Virus record (IMG/VR): IMGVR_UViG_3300041809_000273
Coordinates: 1-28,517 of that record
DNA length: 28,517 bases
From: a virus
Strand: one strand, 5' to 3'
Position 1 is the stretch's first letter. Each line of letters begins with the position of its first letter. The notes under the pieces are model-generated. The model was not told the DNA's origin. It made no database searches and saw only the letters and a list, made by a program, of their open reading frames with translations. This document shows, one piece after another, positions 1 to 5,985 of the stretch. Position numbers and translations under genes: made by a program.

Positions 1-1491
1 ATTCTGAACCCTATCTCCCTGACGCCCGCCGGGCAGACCCTCCCCAACCTGACACACGTCGAGATGGACACCTTCAGCCAGGACAGCGCCGTCACGCGCG
101 CCGCCCGTCGTTGGATCGCCAGCTACCGCGTGCTGCGCCTGGAGGGCGATCCTGACGCCCCTGGGGAGATGATCTACCGGCAATACTACCACACCTCAGA
201 GCGCGGTGACGCCTCGCCTGAAGGCACCCCCTACGCGAAATACACCCCCACCAACCGTGGGCGCCCGTTCCGCTTCATCCCCTTCATGTTCTTCGGCCCG
301 TTCGACAACAAGCCGGACGCCGACAAGAGTCCGCTCCTCGACATCGCGCGGCTCAACGTCAGCCACTACCGCTCCTACGCGCAGCTTGAGCATGGGCGGT
401 TCTTCACCGCCATGCCGATCTACTACGCCCAGGTCCCCGAGGGGCAGAACGAGGGCAGCTACACGATTGGGTCGAGCGTCGTCTGGGAAGTGGCGAAAGG
501 TGACAAACCAGGCATCCTGGAGTTCAACGGCTCCGGGCTGAAATACCTCACCGAGGCGTGCGACAAAAAAGAGGACCAGATCGCCGCACTCGGCGGGCGC
601 TTGGTCGGTGTCGAGCGTGTCAGCGCCGGGCAGTCCAACAACAACCTGATGCTGAAGGAAGCGAACGAGCAGGCCCTCCTGCTGAACGTCGCCAACGTGA
701 TCGACGTCGGGATGACCGCGCTGATCCGCTGGTGGGCGATTTGGCAGGACGTCTCGCCGGAAGAGGCCGCGATCATCGGCTTTGAGACCAACAAGGACTT
801 CCTGCTGAACAAGGCAGGCGCTCGTGAATACCGTGCAATCCAGATGATGTATGAGGCCGGGATCATCCCGGTCGAGGTGCTCTACGACTTCCTCCGGCGT
901 GCCGAGGTGGTGCCTGACTGGATGAGCATGAAGGACTTCACCACGTCGCTGAAGAGCGCCGACAGCTTCCCGAACATGGCAGACGTTCGTGCTCGCCAGC
1001 GTGGCGCACCGGATGCCAAGACCGAATGGGAGACCGAGCACGTTCTGCTCGATCCGCAGGTTGTTGCCGTGCGTGGCTACGATTCGCAGGCTCCGGCAGG
1101 GCAGCAGCCGCTTCCTGGGCAGATCATCGGTGGTCCCATCTCTCTGCCGGTGGCAGCACCGCCTCCTGTATCCGCTCCGCCTGCGCTGGGTCCGGATGGC
1201 AAGCCTGTTCCGCCGAAGCTGGGTCCTGACGGGAAACCCGTCCAGCCTCCCGCGCCCGTGACACCTCCGCCGTCTCCTCCGCCGACTGGACCGGTGCAGA
1301 AGACTCCGCCGCGTCAGCAAGCGGGTGGCAAGACAGTCATCAAAGACGCAGTTGGCGTCGATGACATCGGACAGGGTACCCCCGGGCAGCCGGCGGCTGG
1401 CTCCGCTGGCGCACGCAGCGGTGGTGGTGGTCTCCAGGATGGTCCTGAACTGAACCAGTCGCAGCTTGTCGCTGGGAGCACCACGGTATGA
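1..1491 (+). CDS. DUF4055 portal-like protein, 5'-truncated by the window edge
   Basis: Probable portal protein: the dodecameric ring at one capsid vertex through which DNA is packaged and to which the neck attaches. The frame is open from base 1, so the ATG at 64 is internal and the N-terminal part lies outside the window. The visible part carries the DUF4055 signature: IPFMFFGPFD, then SPLLDIARLN-SHYRSYAQLE, then a long helical stem region rich in E and A. DUF4055 proteins usually sit immediately before scaffold and capsid genes, as here; assignment to portal is from family and position. The last ~130 residues are a proline- and glycine-rich tail, probably disordered, with an 11-residue unit (LGPDGKPVPPK) repeated twice. 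The stop overlaps an ATG in an ATGA junction with a tiny downstream ORF. Confidence 0.85.
   Translation: MLNPISLTPAGQTLPNLTHVEMDTFSQDSAVTRAARRWIASYRVLRLEGDPDAPGEMIYRQYYHTSERGDASPEGTPYAKYTPTNRGRPFRFIPFMFFGPFDNKPDADKSPLLDIARLNVSHYRSYAQLEHGRFFTAMPIYYAQVPEGQNEGSYTIGSSVVWEVAKGDKPGILEFNGSGLKYLTEACDKKEDQIAALGGRLVGVERVSAGQSNNNLMLKEANEQALLLNVANVIDVGMTALIRWWAIWQDVSPEEAAIIGFETNKDFLLNKAGAREYRAIQMMYEAGIIPVEVLYDFLRRAEVVPDWMSMKDFTTSLKSADSFPNMADVRARQRGAPDAKTEWETEHVLLDPQVVAVRGYDSQAPAGQQPLPGQIIGGPISLPVAAPPPVSAPPALGPDGKPVPPKLGPDGKPVQPPAPVTPPPSPPPTGPVQKTPPRQQAGGKTVIKDAVGVDDIGQGTPGQPAAGSAGARSGGGGLQDGPELNQSQLVAGSTTV
1186..1251 (+). repeat. Two tandem 33-bp coding units in the portal C-terminal tail
   Basis: Units 1186-1218 and 1219-1251 encode LGPDGKPVPPK and LGPDGKPVQPP. 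Synonymous differences between the copies show selection on the peptide or an old duplication rather than a recent slippage event. Confidence 0.8.
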
Positions 1492-1571
1492 TCGCGACCT
1501 TTCTCTTCGTTGTGCGGTTCCTGTTCGCCTCGCGCGAGGTGGCACAACAGATGGTAATTGGTGGAGGTTGA
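1488..1571 (+). CDS. Possible 27-residue hydrophobic mini-ORF coupled to the portal gene
   Basis: An ATG at 1488 overlaps the portal stop (ATGA) and opens a 27-codon frame starting MIATFLFVVRFLFASRE, which ends at TGA 1569-1571 just before the next gene. The first half could form a short membrane helix. There is no recognisable family, and it may only serve to carry ribosomes to the ATG at 1574. The sequence also folds: CCTCGCGCGAGG (1528-1539) is a perfect palindrome flanked by CTGTT and AACAG. Low confidence as a protein; the ATGA overlap is the main support. Confidence 0.3.
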   Translation: MIATFLFVVRFLFASREVAQQMVIGGG

Positions 1572-1573
1572 TA

Positions 1574-1798
1574 ATGGCAACTCTGACCGCGAAACAACGG
1601 AAGCGAGTGCCAAAGGTGGATTTCGGAATCCCCAGCAAGGATGAGTATCCGATGGAAGACCGTAAGCATGCTGGGGACGCAAAGGCGCGTGCCAAAGACG
1701 CGCTCGATGCAGGGCACATCACGCAGGCGACGTATGACCACATCGTCGCAATGGCAGACGAGAAGCTCGGTGAGAAACCGAAAGGTGCTGGTCACTGA
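1574..1798 (+). CDS. Small DUF6582-like phage protein, 74 aa
   Basis: Function unknown. It is a short basic protein whose core, FGIPSKDEYPMEDRKHAGDA, matches the pattern of DUF6582-type phage proteins (FxxPxxxxYPxxDxxHAxxA), followed by a helical ALDAGHITQATYDHI segment. Proteins of this type are common in head regions, either free-standing or fused to capsid-protease genes. The start at ATG 1574 is chosen because GGTGGAGG lies just upstream (1560-1567); a longer in-frame extension to GTG 1466 would overlap the portal gene and has no support. It ends just before the first TGAGCCAC/TTGAC promoter, so it is the last gene of the portal transcript. Confidence 0.7.
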   Translation: MATLTAKQRKRVPKVDFGIPSKDEYPMEDRKHAGDAKARAKDALDAGHITQATYDHIVAMADEKLGEKPKGAGH

Positions 1799-1805
1799 GT
1801 TTATT

Positions 1806-1855
1806 TGAGCCACTTTGTCAGAAAAGTTGACTCAAAGTCAGTAAAACTATACCGA
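1806..1855 (+). promoter_or_regulatory. Putative late promoter with TGAGCCAC box, upstream of scaffold/capsid
   Basis: TGAGCCAC (1806-1813), 13 bp, TTGACT (1827-1832), then TATACC (1848, 15-bp spacer) or TACCGA (1850, 17-bp spacer) as possible -10. It lies in a 147-bp gap before the scaffold gene. The same box and spacing recur at 8671 and 22095, and with an 11-bp gap at 27435. GTCA-N7-TGAC forms an inverted repeat inside it (also seen in the 22095 copy). Promoter function is inferred from recurrence and position. Confidence 0.6.
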
Positions 1856-1945
1856 CGTCGTTCGAGAATACAAATCCAGGCGAGGGTCGCTTGGTGGATT
1901 ACGCCAGTGGCGGGATTCTAACAGTCCAAGGCTCGGAGGTTCCGC

Positions 1946-2737
1946 ATGCCGGAAATCGTGTTCGATACTCTTGACGCTGTCCCCGAGGGATTTCGTGAAG
2001 TGGCTAGCCAGAAAGATGGAAAGTTCACCGTGAACGTGGTGGCGGCAAACAAGCTGGCGGAGTTCCGGGACAACAACATCAGTTTGGCGCGCGAACGCGA
2101 TGGGCTGAAGGCATACCATGACTCGCTGGCGGGTATCGTGGGTGAAGACCCGGCGTCGTTCATGACCAGCTACGGCGAGCTTCAGACGATCGCCCAGAAG
2201 GTCAAGGACGGCACTCTCAAGGGCTCCGACGCCGTGCAGGCGGAAGTGGCCCAGCGGGTCGCCCAGATGAAGGCAGACTACGAGCGCCAACTTGCTCAGC
2301 AAGCCCAGGACGCAAGCACCTGGAAGAGCAAGGCCGGCGAGAACGACACGAAATGGCGCCGGTCGATCGTCGATCGGCAGATCACCGAAGCGGTGATCAG
2401 TGACGCAAGTGGTGCGCTTCCGAGCGCACTGTCGGACATCCTGACGCGCGCCTACCGCGTGTTCAAGGTCACCGACGACAACAAGCTGATCGCCAGGGAT
2501 GGCGAGGCAGTGATCTATGGAGCAGACGGGACAACCCCGATGTCTCCGCTGGAGTGGTTGGCGAAGCTCCGGGAGAGCGCGCCTTACTTCTTCAAAGGTT
2601 CCAACGGTGGCGGGGCCACCGGAGCGGCGAACGCAGGCGGTGGGTTGTATGGCGGGATGTCCCTGGCGGACTTCCAGAAGCTCGCTCCTGAAGCCAAGCT
2701 CGCACTGGCGCATCGACTGAAGCAGGGCAAGAAGTAG
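1946..2737 (+). CDS. Capsid scaffolding protein, 263 aa
   Basis: Probable internal scaffold that directs assembly of the procapsid and is then lost. The sequence is charged and strongly helical: residues ~25-135 are rich in E, K, Q, A and R with coiled-coil spacing (for example RERDGLKAYHDSL and AQMKADYERQLAQQAQDA). A mixed region with DGxxP-type loops follows, then a glycine-rich linker, and a basic C-terminus (LALAHRLKQGKK), where scaffolds typically contact the coat protein. Position between portal and major capsid gene and length fit the role. No serine-protease motif is seen, so a capsid protease is less likely. Start ATG 1946 follows GGAGG at 1935-1939. Confidence 0.75.
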   Translation: MPEIVFDTLDAVPEGFREVASQKDGKFTVNVVAANKLAEFRDNNISLARERDGLKAYHDSLAGIVGEDPASFMTSYGELQTIAQKVKDGTLKGSDAVQAEVAQRVAQMKADYERQLAQQAQDASTWKSKAGENDTKWRRSIVDRQITEAVISDASGALPSALSDILTRAYRVFKVTDDNKLIARDGEAVIYGADGTTPMSPLEWLAKLRESAPYFFKGSNGGGATGAANAGGGLYGGMSLADFQKLAPEAKLALAHRLKQGKK

Positions 2738-2787
2738 CCCATCAGCTTCGGCGTATCGCGGATCGAGTTGCGTCCAGTCGCGTAAGC

Positions 2788-2828
2788 GAGACTGACACGG
2801 CGTAAGGGCGCTGTGCCGGGTCGGTCTC
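2788..2828 (+). other. Stem-loop in the major capsid gene leader
   Basis: Arms 2788-2801 and 2815-2828 pair over 14 positions (13 paired including one G-T wobble, one A-G mismatch) around a 13-base loop. No T-run follows (next bases are TCCGAACG), so it is not a standard terminator. It lies 44 bases before the capsid start codon in the mRNA; an mRNA-stabilising or processing role is possible but not shown. Confidence 0.6.
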
Positions 2829-2871
2829 TCCGAACGCAAACCAGCCCCGCGACCTACCGAGGAGAACAGCA

Positions 2872-3807
2872 ATGGCTCTCACCCTGCTGGAGGCTTCCAA
2901 GCTGAATGATGGCGATGTCCATCGTCAGGCAATCATCGAGATGTTCGCCGCGAACAGCGACATCCTTCGTGTTCTGCCGTTCGAAGACGTGCCGGGCGGA
3001 AGCCTTTCCTACAACCAGGAAGGCAAGCTGCCGGGTGTCGCATTCCGTGGCTACAATGAAGCCTACAGCGAGAGCGTGGGCATCATGAACCCGCAGGTCG
3101 AAGTCCTGAAGATCGCCGGTGGCGATCTGGACGTCGACAAGGCGATCCTGAAGACGCGCGGCATGGAGCAGCGGTCGGTCCAGGAAGCCATGAAGGTGAA
3201 GGCGCTGAGCCTCTACCTGACCGGCAAGGTCATCAACGGCGACTCCGAGGCCGACCCGCGTCAGTTCGACGGTCTGCGGAAGCGCATCCAGGGCTACCAG
3301 CTTCTCGGCGCCAACTACGTCACGCCGACGAGCGACCTGCCGCTGTCGCTGGAGGCGCTGGACGCCGCCATCGACCGCGTCGACAACCCGACGCATCTGC
3401 TCATGTCGAAGGACATGCGCCGGAAGCTGACGGTCGCCGCGCGTAACTATCAGGTCGGTGGCTTCATCGACTACAGCCTGGACGAGTTCGGCAAGCGGGT
3501 GACGCTCTACAACGATCTGCCGATCCTGATCGCCGACTACGACGACACCGGCTCGAAGATCATCGACTGGGTCGAAGCCGGCCCGAACGGTGGCACGACC
3601 TGCCAGTCGCTTTACGTTCTGTCGATCGGCAGCGGCATGGTGACCGGCCTTCAGAATGGCACCATGGAAGTCAACGACTTGGGCGAGCTTCAGACCAAGC
3701 CGGTCTACCGCACGCGCGTGGAGTGGCTTGTTGGCCTCGCCGCGATGCACGGTCGTTGCGCCAGCCGTATCTGGGGCATCACCAACGCCGCAGTGACCGC
3801 CACGTAA
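2872..3807 (+). CDS. Major capsid protein (HK97-fold type), 311 aa
   Basis: Main shell protein. The protein begins MALTLLEASKL, typical of phage capsid proteins, and continues with a predicted extended-loop region (PGGSLSYNQEGKLPGVAFRGYNEAY), a spine-like helix after LDVDKAILKTRG, and the conserved late segment LLMSKDMRRKLTVAAR followed by YNDLPILIADYDD, a pattern shared by many HK97-fold coat proteins in which a second copy of the ligand-binding-like loop is read as gv-Pil-Dy. Length is normal for the unprocessed type that uses a separate scaffold. Start ATG 2872 follows GAGGAG at 2859-2864. Codon use is strongly GC-biased, as expected for the most expressed gene. Confidence 0.9.
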   Translation: MALTLLEASKLNDGDVHRQAIIEMFAANSDILRVLPFEDVPGGSLSYNQEGKLPGVAFRGYNEAYSESVGIMNPQVEVLKIAGGDLDVDKAILKTRGMEQRSVQEAMKVKALSLYLTGKVINGDSEADPRQFDGLRKRIQGYQLLGANYVTPTSDLPLSLEALDAAIDRVDNPTHLLMSKDMRRKLTVAARNYQVGGFIDYSLDEFGKRVTLYNDLPILIADYDDTGSKIIDWVEAGPNGGTTCQSLYVLSIGSGMVTGLQNGTMEVNDLGELQTKPVYRTRVEWLVGLAAMHGRCASRIWGITNAAVTAT

Positions 3808-3810
3808 AAA

Positions 3811-3848
3811 CGGACGCCACCCCGGGGGAGAAATCCCCTGAGGGTCCG
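3811..3848 (+). other. Stem-loop between capsid and decoration genes
   Basis: GGGGA (3825-3829) and TCCCC (3834-3838) close a GAAA tetraloop; an outer CGGAC (3811-3815) / GTCCG (3844-3848) stem extends it with internal loops. No T-run follows, so it is at most a weak terminator; mRNA 3'-end protection of the capsid message is an alternative. Confidence 0.6.
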
Positions 3849-3880
3849 ACACCACTCCCTCTGAATCAGGAGACAGTCCA

Positions 3881-4330
3881 ATGACCGTCCGTTCCGCCTT
3901 CAATCGGTTCCCGCTCGATGCCCTGCTGTGGCTTCAGCCGGATACCGCCCCCGTGATTACCGCGACCGCTGCGTCCGCCAACTCGTATCCGATCGACTTC
4001 TCGGTCGGCTACTGGAACACGGATGGTGGCGTCGACGCCGCGACCCTGCTGGAGTTCGCCGTCGAGGTGATCGTCAACACCATTGCCACCACCGGCACCT
4101 ACAGCCTCGCCGTGCAGGTTGCACCCGACGCCGCGTTCACCGTTCCGGTGGTCCTGGCGACTGTCGCGCCGACCGCGACGGGCCGCACGACCCTGGTCGT
4201 GTCGCGCGAAGCCATCGCCGCTGCGCTTGGAGCCAACCAGACGGGCTTCCTCCGGGTCTACGCAACCCTGGGTGGCACCACCCCGTCGATCGACTACGAG
4301 TCCTATCTGGCGCCGCTGTCGGGCGACTAA
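3881..4330 (+). CDS. Probable capsid decoration (cement) protein, 149 aa
   Basis: Likely a protein that binds the outer capsid surface and stabilises it. It directly follows the major capsid gene, has its own ribosome site (CAGGAGA, 3868-3874), and is predicted almost entirely beta: alternating VITATAASANSYPIDF, LLEFAVEVIVNTIATTGTYS, LAVQVAPDAAFTVPVVLATV, then FLRVYATLGGTTPSIDYESY. This layout resembles cement proteins of the Bbp16 type from Bordetella phage BPP-1, which also follow the coat gene; the resemblance is by pattern only. Strong terminator immediately downstream, so it closes the capsid transcript. An alternative is another head-associated beta-sandwich protein. Confidence 0.6.
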   Translation: MTVRSAFNRFPLDALLWLQPDTAPVITATAASANSYPIDFSVGYWNTDGGVDAATLLEFAVEVIVNTIATTGTYSLAVQVAPDAAFTVPVVLATVAPTATGRTTLVVSREAIAAALGANQTGFLRVYATLGGTTPSIDYESYLAPLSGD

Positions 4331-4355
4331 GTCCCGGCGCGACCCCAAGTAGAAA

Positions 4356-4386
4356 GGGGAGGCAAGTGTGCCTCCCCATTTTTTTT
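4356..4386 (+). terminator. Strong intrinsic terminator closing the capsid unit
   Basis: GGGGAGGCA (4356-4364), four-base loop AGTG, TGCCTCCCC (4369-4377), then A and eight T (4379-4386). The stem is a perfect 9 bp and GC-rich. It lies 25 bases after the decoration gene stop. Confidence 0.93.
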
Positions 4387-4461
4387 CCGGGGTGACGGAT
4401 CGGCTGAGAGAGCATCCCCTGCGCAAGCAGTAGCCGGATTGACCCGAACAAGGAGAAGCCT

Positions 4462-4779
4462 ATGACCGACAACACCGTCGACGTGTGGGACCTGAAGGGC
4501 GTCAAGCACACAGTCACACGCGCGAACGCCAACGATTTCGTGACGCACCTGGGCTGGACCCGGAAGTCGCCGATCGTAGCTGCGGCTGCACCGGCTGCTG
4601 CGCGCGAGCCCGAGGCCGCTCCTCCGGCTCAGGCGAAGCCGGTCGACCCGGTCGATCTCACTCAGATGTCCCGCGAGGGGCTCGTGCGCTTCGCCCAGGA
4701 ACACTTTGGCATGACGTTCGATGCGAACGTGTCTGCCGAGGCGATCTTGAACGCTATCCTGACCGAGCAGACGAGCTAA
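4462..4779 (+). CDS. Small protein with VxDxxG...GW domain and HeH/LEM-like C-terminus, 105 aa
   Basis: Function unknown. Residues 8-32 form a short domain (VWDLKG ... DFV..LGW), followed by an Ala/Pro-rich linker (~40-65) and a C-terminal helix-turn-helix-like segment (MSREGLVRFAQEHFGMTFDAN, then SAEAILNAI) of the kind seen as HeH/LEM or SAP-like tails on small phage head proteins. The N-terminal motif and its spacing recur in the next gene. Start ATG 4462 follows AGGAG at 4451-4455. It is the first gene after a strong terminator, and no clear promoter is visible between them, so it may rely on read-through. Confidence 0.65.
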   Translation: MTDNTVDVWDLKGVKHTVTRANANDFVTHLGWTRKSPIVAAAAPAAAREPEAAPPAQAKPVDPVDLTQMSREGLVRFAQEHFGMTFDANVSAEAILNAILTEQTS

Positions 4780-4803
4780 CCGTCCGCTCCAGTTTCGCAA
4801 TGC

Positions 4804-4833
4804 TTGACTGATCGCGTAAGTATAGCTTACCAA
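4804..4833 (+). promoter_or_regulatory. Putative promoter lacking the TGAGCCAC box
   Basis: TTGACT (4804-4809) with TTACCA/TACCAA at 4827-4833 (17-18 bp spacer) in the 116-bp gap before the gene at 4896. GGAGAT (4835-4840) and ATCTCC (4865-4870) could pair downstream in the leader. No TGAGCCAC box is present, so strength and regulation may differ from the others. Confidence 0.45.
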
Positions 4834-4895
4834 AGGAGATAAGGCTGACGCAGCGTGTTGGCCCATCTCCCTTGTTCTTTTTGGTGGAGGCAACA

Positions 4896-5186
4896 ATGCT
4901 GATGATGGTCTACGACAAACAGGGCGAGCCGTTCGAAGTGCGCCCCGACGTGGCGAAAAAGCTCGTCATCGAGCAGGGTTGGAACATGGGGAAGGCGGTC
5001 GCCGCTGCTCCTCACGCAGCCGCAACGCCGCCGACCGCTGCTGGGCATCCGGCCTTTGCAGTGGAGCACGCTCCCGAGCCCGTACATGTTGCGCCTGCGG
5101 TAGCCGTCACGCCCACGCCGGCTGCGCCTGCGGTAGCCGTTTCGACTGCGCCGGCTGCGGCAACTCCGGTGGCTCCCGCCGCCTAA
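4896..5186 (+). CDS. Small protein with VxDxxG...GW domain and Ala/Pro tail, 96 aa
   Basis: Function unknown. Residues 5-29 (VYDKQG ... KLV..QGW) repeat the N-terminal motif of the gene at 4462 with identical spacing (21 residues from D to G of GW), so the two look like paralogues. The remaining ~60 residues are Ala, Pro and Val rich with an 11-residue tandem repeat, and the helical C-terminal domain of the neighbour is missing. Start ATG 4896 is preferred over TTG 4872 because GGTGGAGG lies at 4883-4890. It could be a minor virion or scaffold-associated protein; nothing in the sequence decides this. Confidence 0.6.
   Translation: MLMMVYDKQGEPFEVRPDVAKKLVIEQGWNMGKAVAAAPHAAATPPTAAGHPAFAVEHAPEPVHVAPAVAVTPTPAAPAVAVSTAPAAATPVAPAA
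5091..5156 (+). repeat. 33-bp tandem direct repeat in coding sequence
   Basis: GCGCCTGCGGTAGCCGT occurs at 5091-5107 and 5124-5140, a 33-bp period encoding APAVAV plus T/P/A residues. The exact 17-bp identity suggests a recent tandem duplication in the Ala/Pro-rich tail. Confidence 0.8.
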
Positions 5187-5201
5187 CAGACGGAGGTTAT
5201 C

Positions 5202-5516
5202 ATGGGTGACTCGGAGGTTGAAGGCTTCGAACACTGGTTTCGCAATTACGGGGGCGCCATCGTCGAGCTTGCGGCGGGCACCGCAGCAAAGAAGACTGTG
5301 CAAGAAACCTTCTGTCTCCTGGGGGTGGACCTGCATGACCCTGAATCCGTGAATGATTTCCGCACTGGCATTCAGCAGGTCGTCTCCATGCAGAAGGCAC
5401 GGGAGCAGCGGATCTACTGGATGCGCAAGGGTGCCATCAACGGCGTTTTCACCATCGTCATAACGCTCGCCCTCACCGGGTTCACCTATTTCCTCGCCAA
5501 ATTCAAGGGCATGTGA
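5202..5516 (+). CDS. Single-pass membrane protein of unknown function, 104 aa
   Basis: A small protein with an amphipathic N-terminal part (HWFRNYGGAIVELAAGTAAKK), a middle segment with LGVDLHDPESVNDFRTGIQQV, a basic patch (KAREQRIYWMRKG) and one C-terminal membrane helix at ~80-99 (GVFTIVITLALTGFTYFLA). The positive patch before the helix predicts the N-terminus in the cytoplasm with a very short outer tail. Similar small tail-anchored proteins are common in phage head regions. A lysis role is not likely, since a complete lysis cassette is found at the end of the window. Start ATG 5202 follows GGAGG at 5191-5195. Confidence 0.65.
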   Translation: MGDSEVEGFEHWFRNYGGAIVELAAGTAAKKTVQETFCLLGVDLHDPESVNDFRTGIQQVVSMQKAREQRIYWMRKGAINGVFTIVITLALTGFTYFLAKFKGM

Positions 5517-5691
5517 GCAACAATTTGTTAATGCATCAGCGCGTTGCGCGAATGTCCTCTGTGGCAAAAATGCACCACAAACGCTTTCGCGCAAGATTCT
5601 TACCGAACACGCGATCGTGACGCTTGCCACGGTTGTATGCGCGGTGCATGGTTTCAGTCGCTTGGTTTTGTGCAATTTCGGCAACGAACGA
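5517..5691. other. Non-coding or degenerate stretch, visibly lower in GC
   Basis: No convincing gene. Small inverted repeats are present (CGCG-TTG-CGCG near 5540; GTGG...CCAC near 5561-5578). On the minus strand a frame without stops runs from 5754 to the TGA at 5536-5538 with an ATG at 5649; its translation contains MHRAYNRGKRHDRVFGKNL. No minus-strand ribosome site or promoter was recognised. Confidence 0.4.
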
Positions 5692-5895
5692 ATGGAACAG
5701 AACGTGGTGCCGGCGATCCTTGACGATGCGACGGTAGAGGCCGAGCAGGCCTCTTTAATTCTCGGAACACATCAAGCAGTGGAGTTAGCTGAGGCTCCCT
5801 TATCGGCGACAATCTTGCAGACGTTACTCACGGTTCTTGCGAGATCGCTTAAATCTGTAGAGCACCTGAGTTCACTGGTAATGGAAACGACATGA
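5692..5895 (+). CDS. Uncertain small ORF upstream of phoH, 67 aa
   Basis: Frame starting MEQNVVPAILDDATVEAEQA and ending HLSSLVMETT, predicted helical and acidic at the start. No family recognised. No good ribosome site precedes ATG 5692; the frame can be extended to GTG 5617, also without one. Its composition is less GC-rich than the neighbouring genes. In its favour, the stop overlaps an ATG (ATGA at 5892-5895) and an intrinsic terminator on the same strand follows, so the region is transcribed in this direction. Could be real, or leader RNA with a chance ORF. Confidence 0.35.
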   Translation: MEQNVVPAILDDATVEAEQASLILGTHQAVELAEAPLSATILQTLLTVLARSLKSVEHLSSLVMETT

Positions 5896-5912
5896 AAGAG
5901 TTTGCCCATTAG
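5892..5912 (+). CDS. Candidate six-codon leader peptide MKEFAH
   Basis: ATG at 5892 overlaps the preceding stop (ATGA); the frame reads MKEFAH and stops at TAG 5910-5912, 12 bases before a terminator hairpin. Such a placement is what a transcription-attenuation leader would look like. Chance occurrence is possible given the small size. Confidence 0.25.
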   Translation: MKEFAH

Positions 5913-5924
5913 AACTGTCTGAAG

Positions 5925-5961
5925 AGGGGTAAGGATAGCAGCACTGTCCTCGCCCCTTTTT
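5925..5961 (+). terminator. Intrinsic terminator/attenuator directly before phoH
   Basis: AGGGG (5925-5929) pairs with CCCCT (5953-5957), continuing inward through AGGA/TCCT and AG/CT with wobbles and one A-C mismatch, loop CAGCA; the T-run is 5957-5961. The phoH ribosome site starts 12 bases later, leaving no room for a promoter between them, so phoH must be transcribed through this hairpin. An alternative stem, CTGTCT (5915-5920) with GGATAG (5933-5938), would break the inner terminator stem. Confidence 0.8.
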
Positions 5962-5985
5962 CGTATGTTCCGCAGGAGAACTACC

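Noticed and set aside
64-1491. ATG at 64 as the portal start
   Set aside because: The frame is open to base 1 and the family has a long N-terminal part, so 64 is internal.
196-1743. 515-codon open frame on the minus strand opposite the portal
   Set aside because: Shadow of GC-rich coding sequence; the + strand has a clear family match. The same holds for the minus frames opposite the capsid, tail tube, tape measure and hub genes.
2854-3903. 349-codon minus frame opposite the major capsid gene
   Set aside because: Mirror-strand artefact of codon bias; low-complexity V/D/R/H composition, no ribosome site or family motif.
4439-4444. TTGACC before the gene at 4462 as a promoter -35
   Set aside because: Only 17 bp separate it from the start codon, too close for a -10 and a leader.
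5202-5516. Membrane protein as a holin
   Set aside because: One helix only, distant from the lysis genes, and a better holin candidate lies beside the endolysin.
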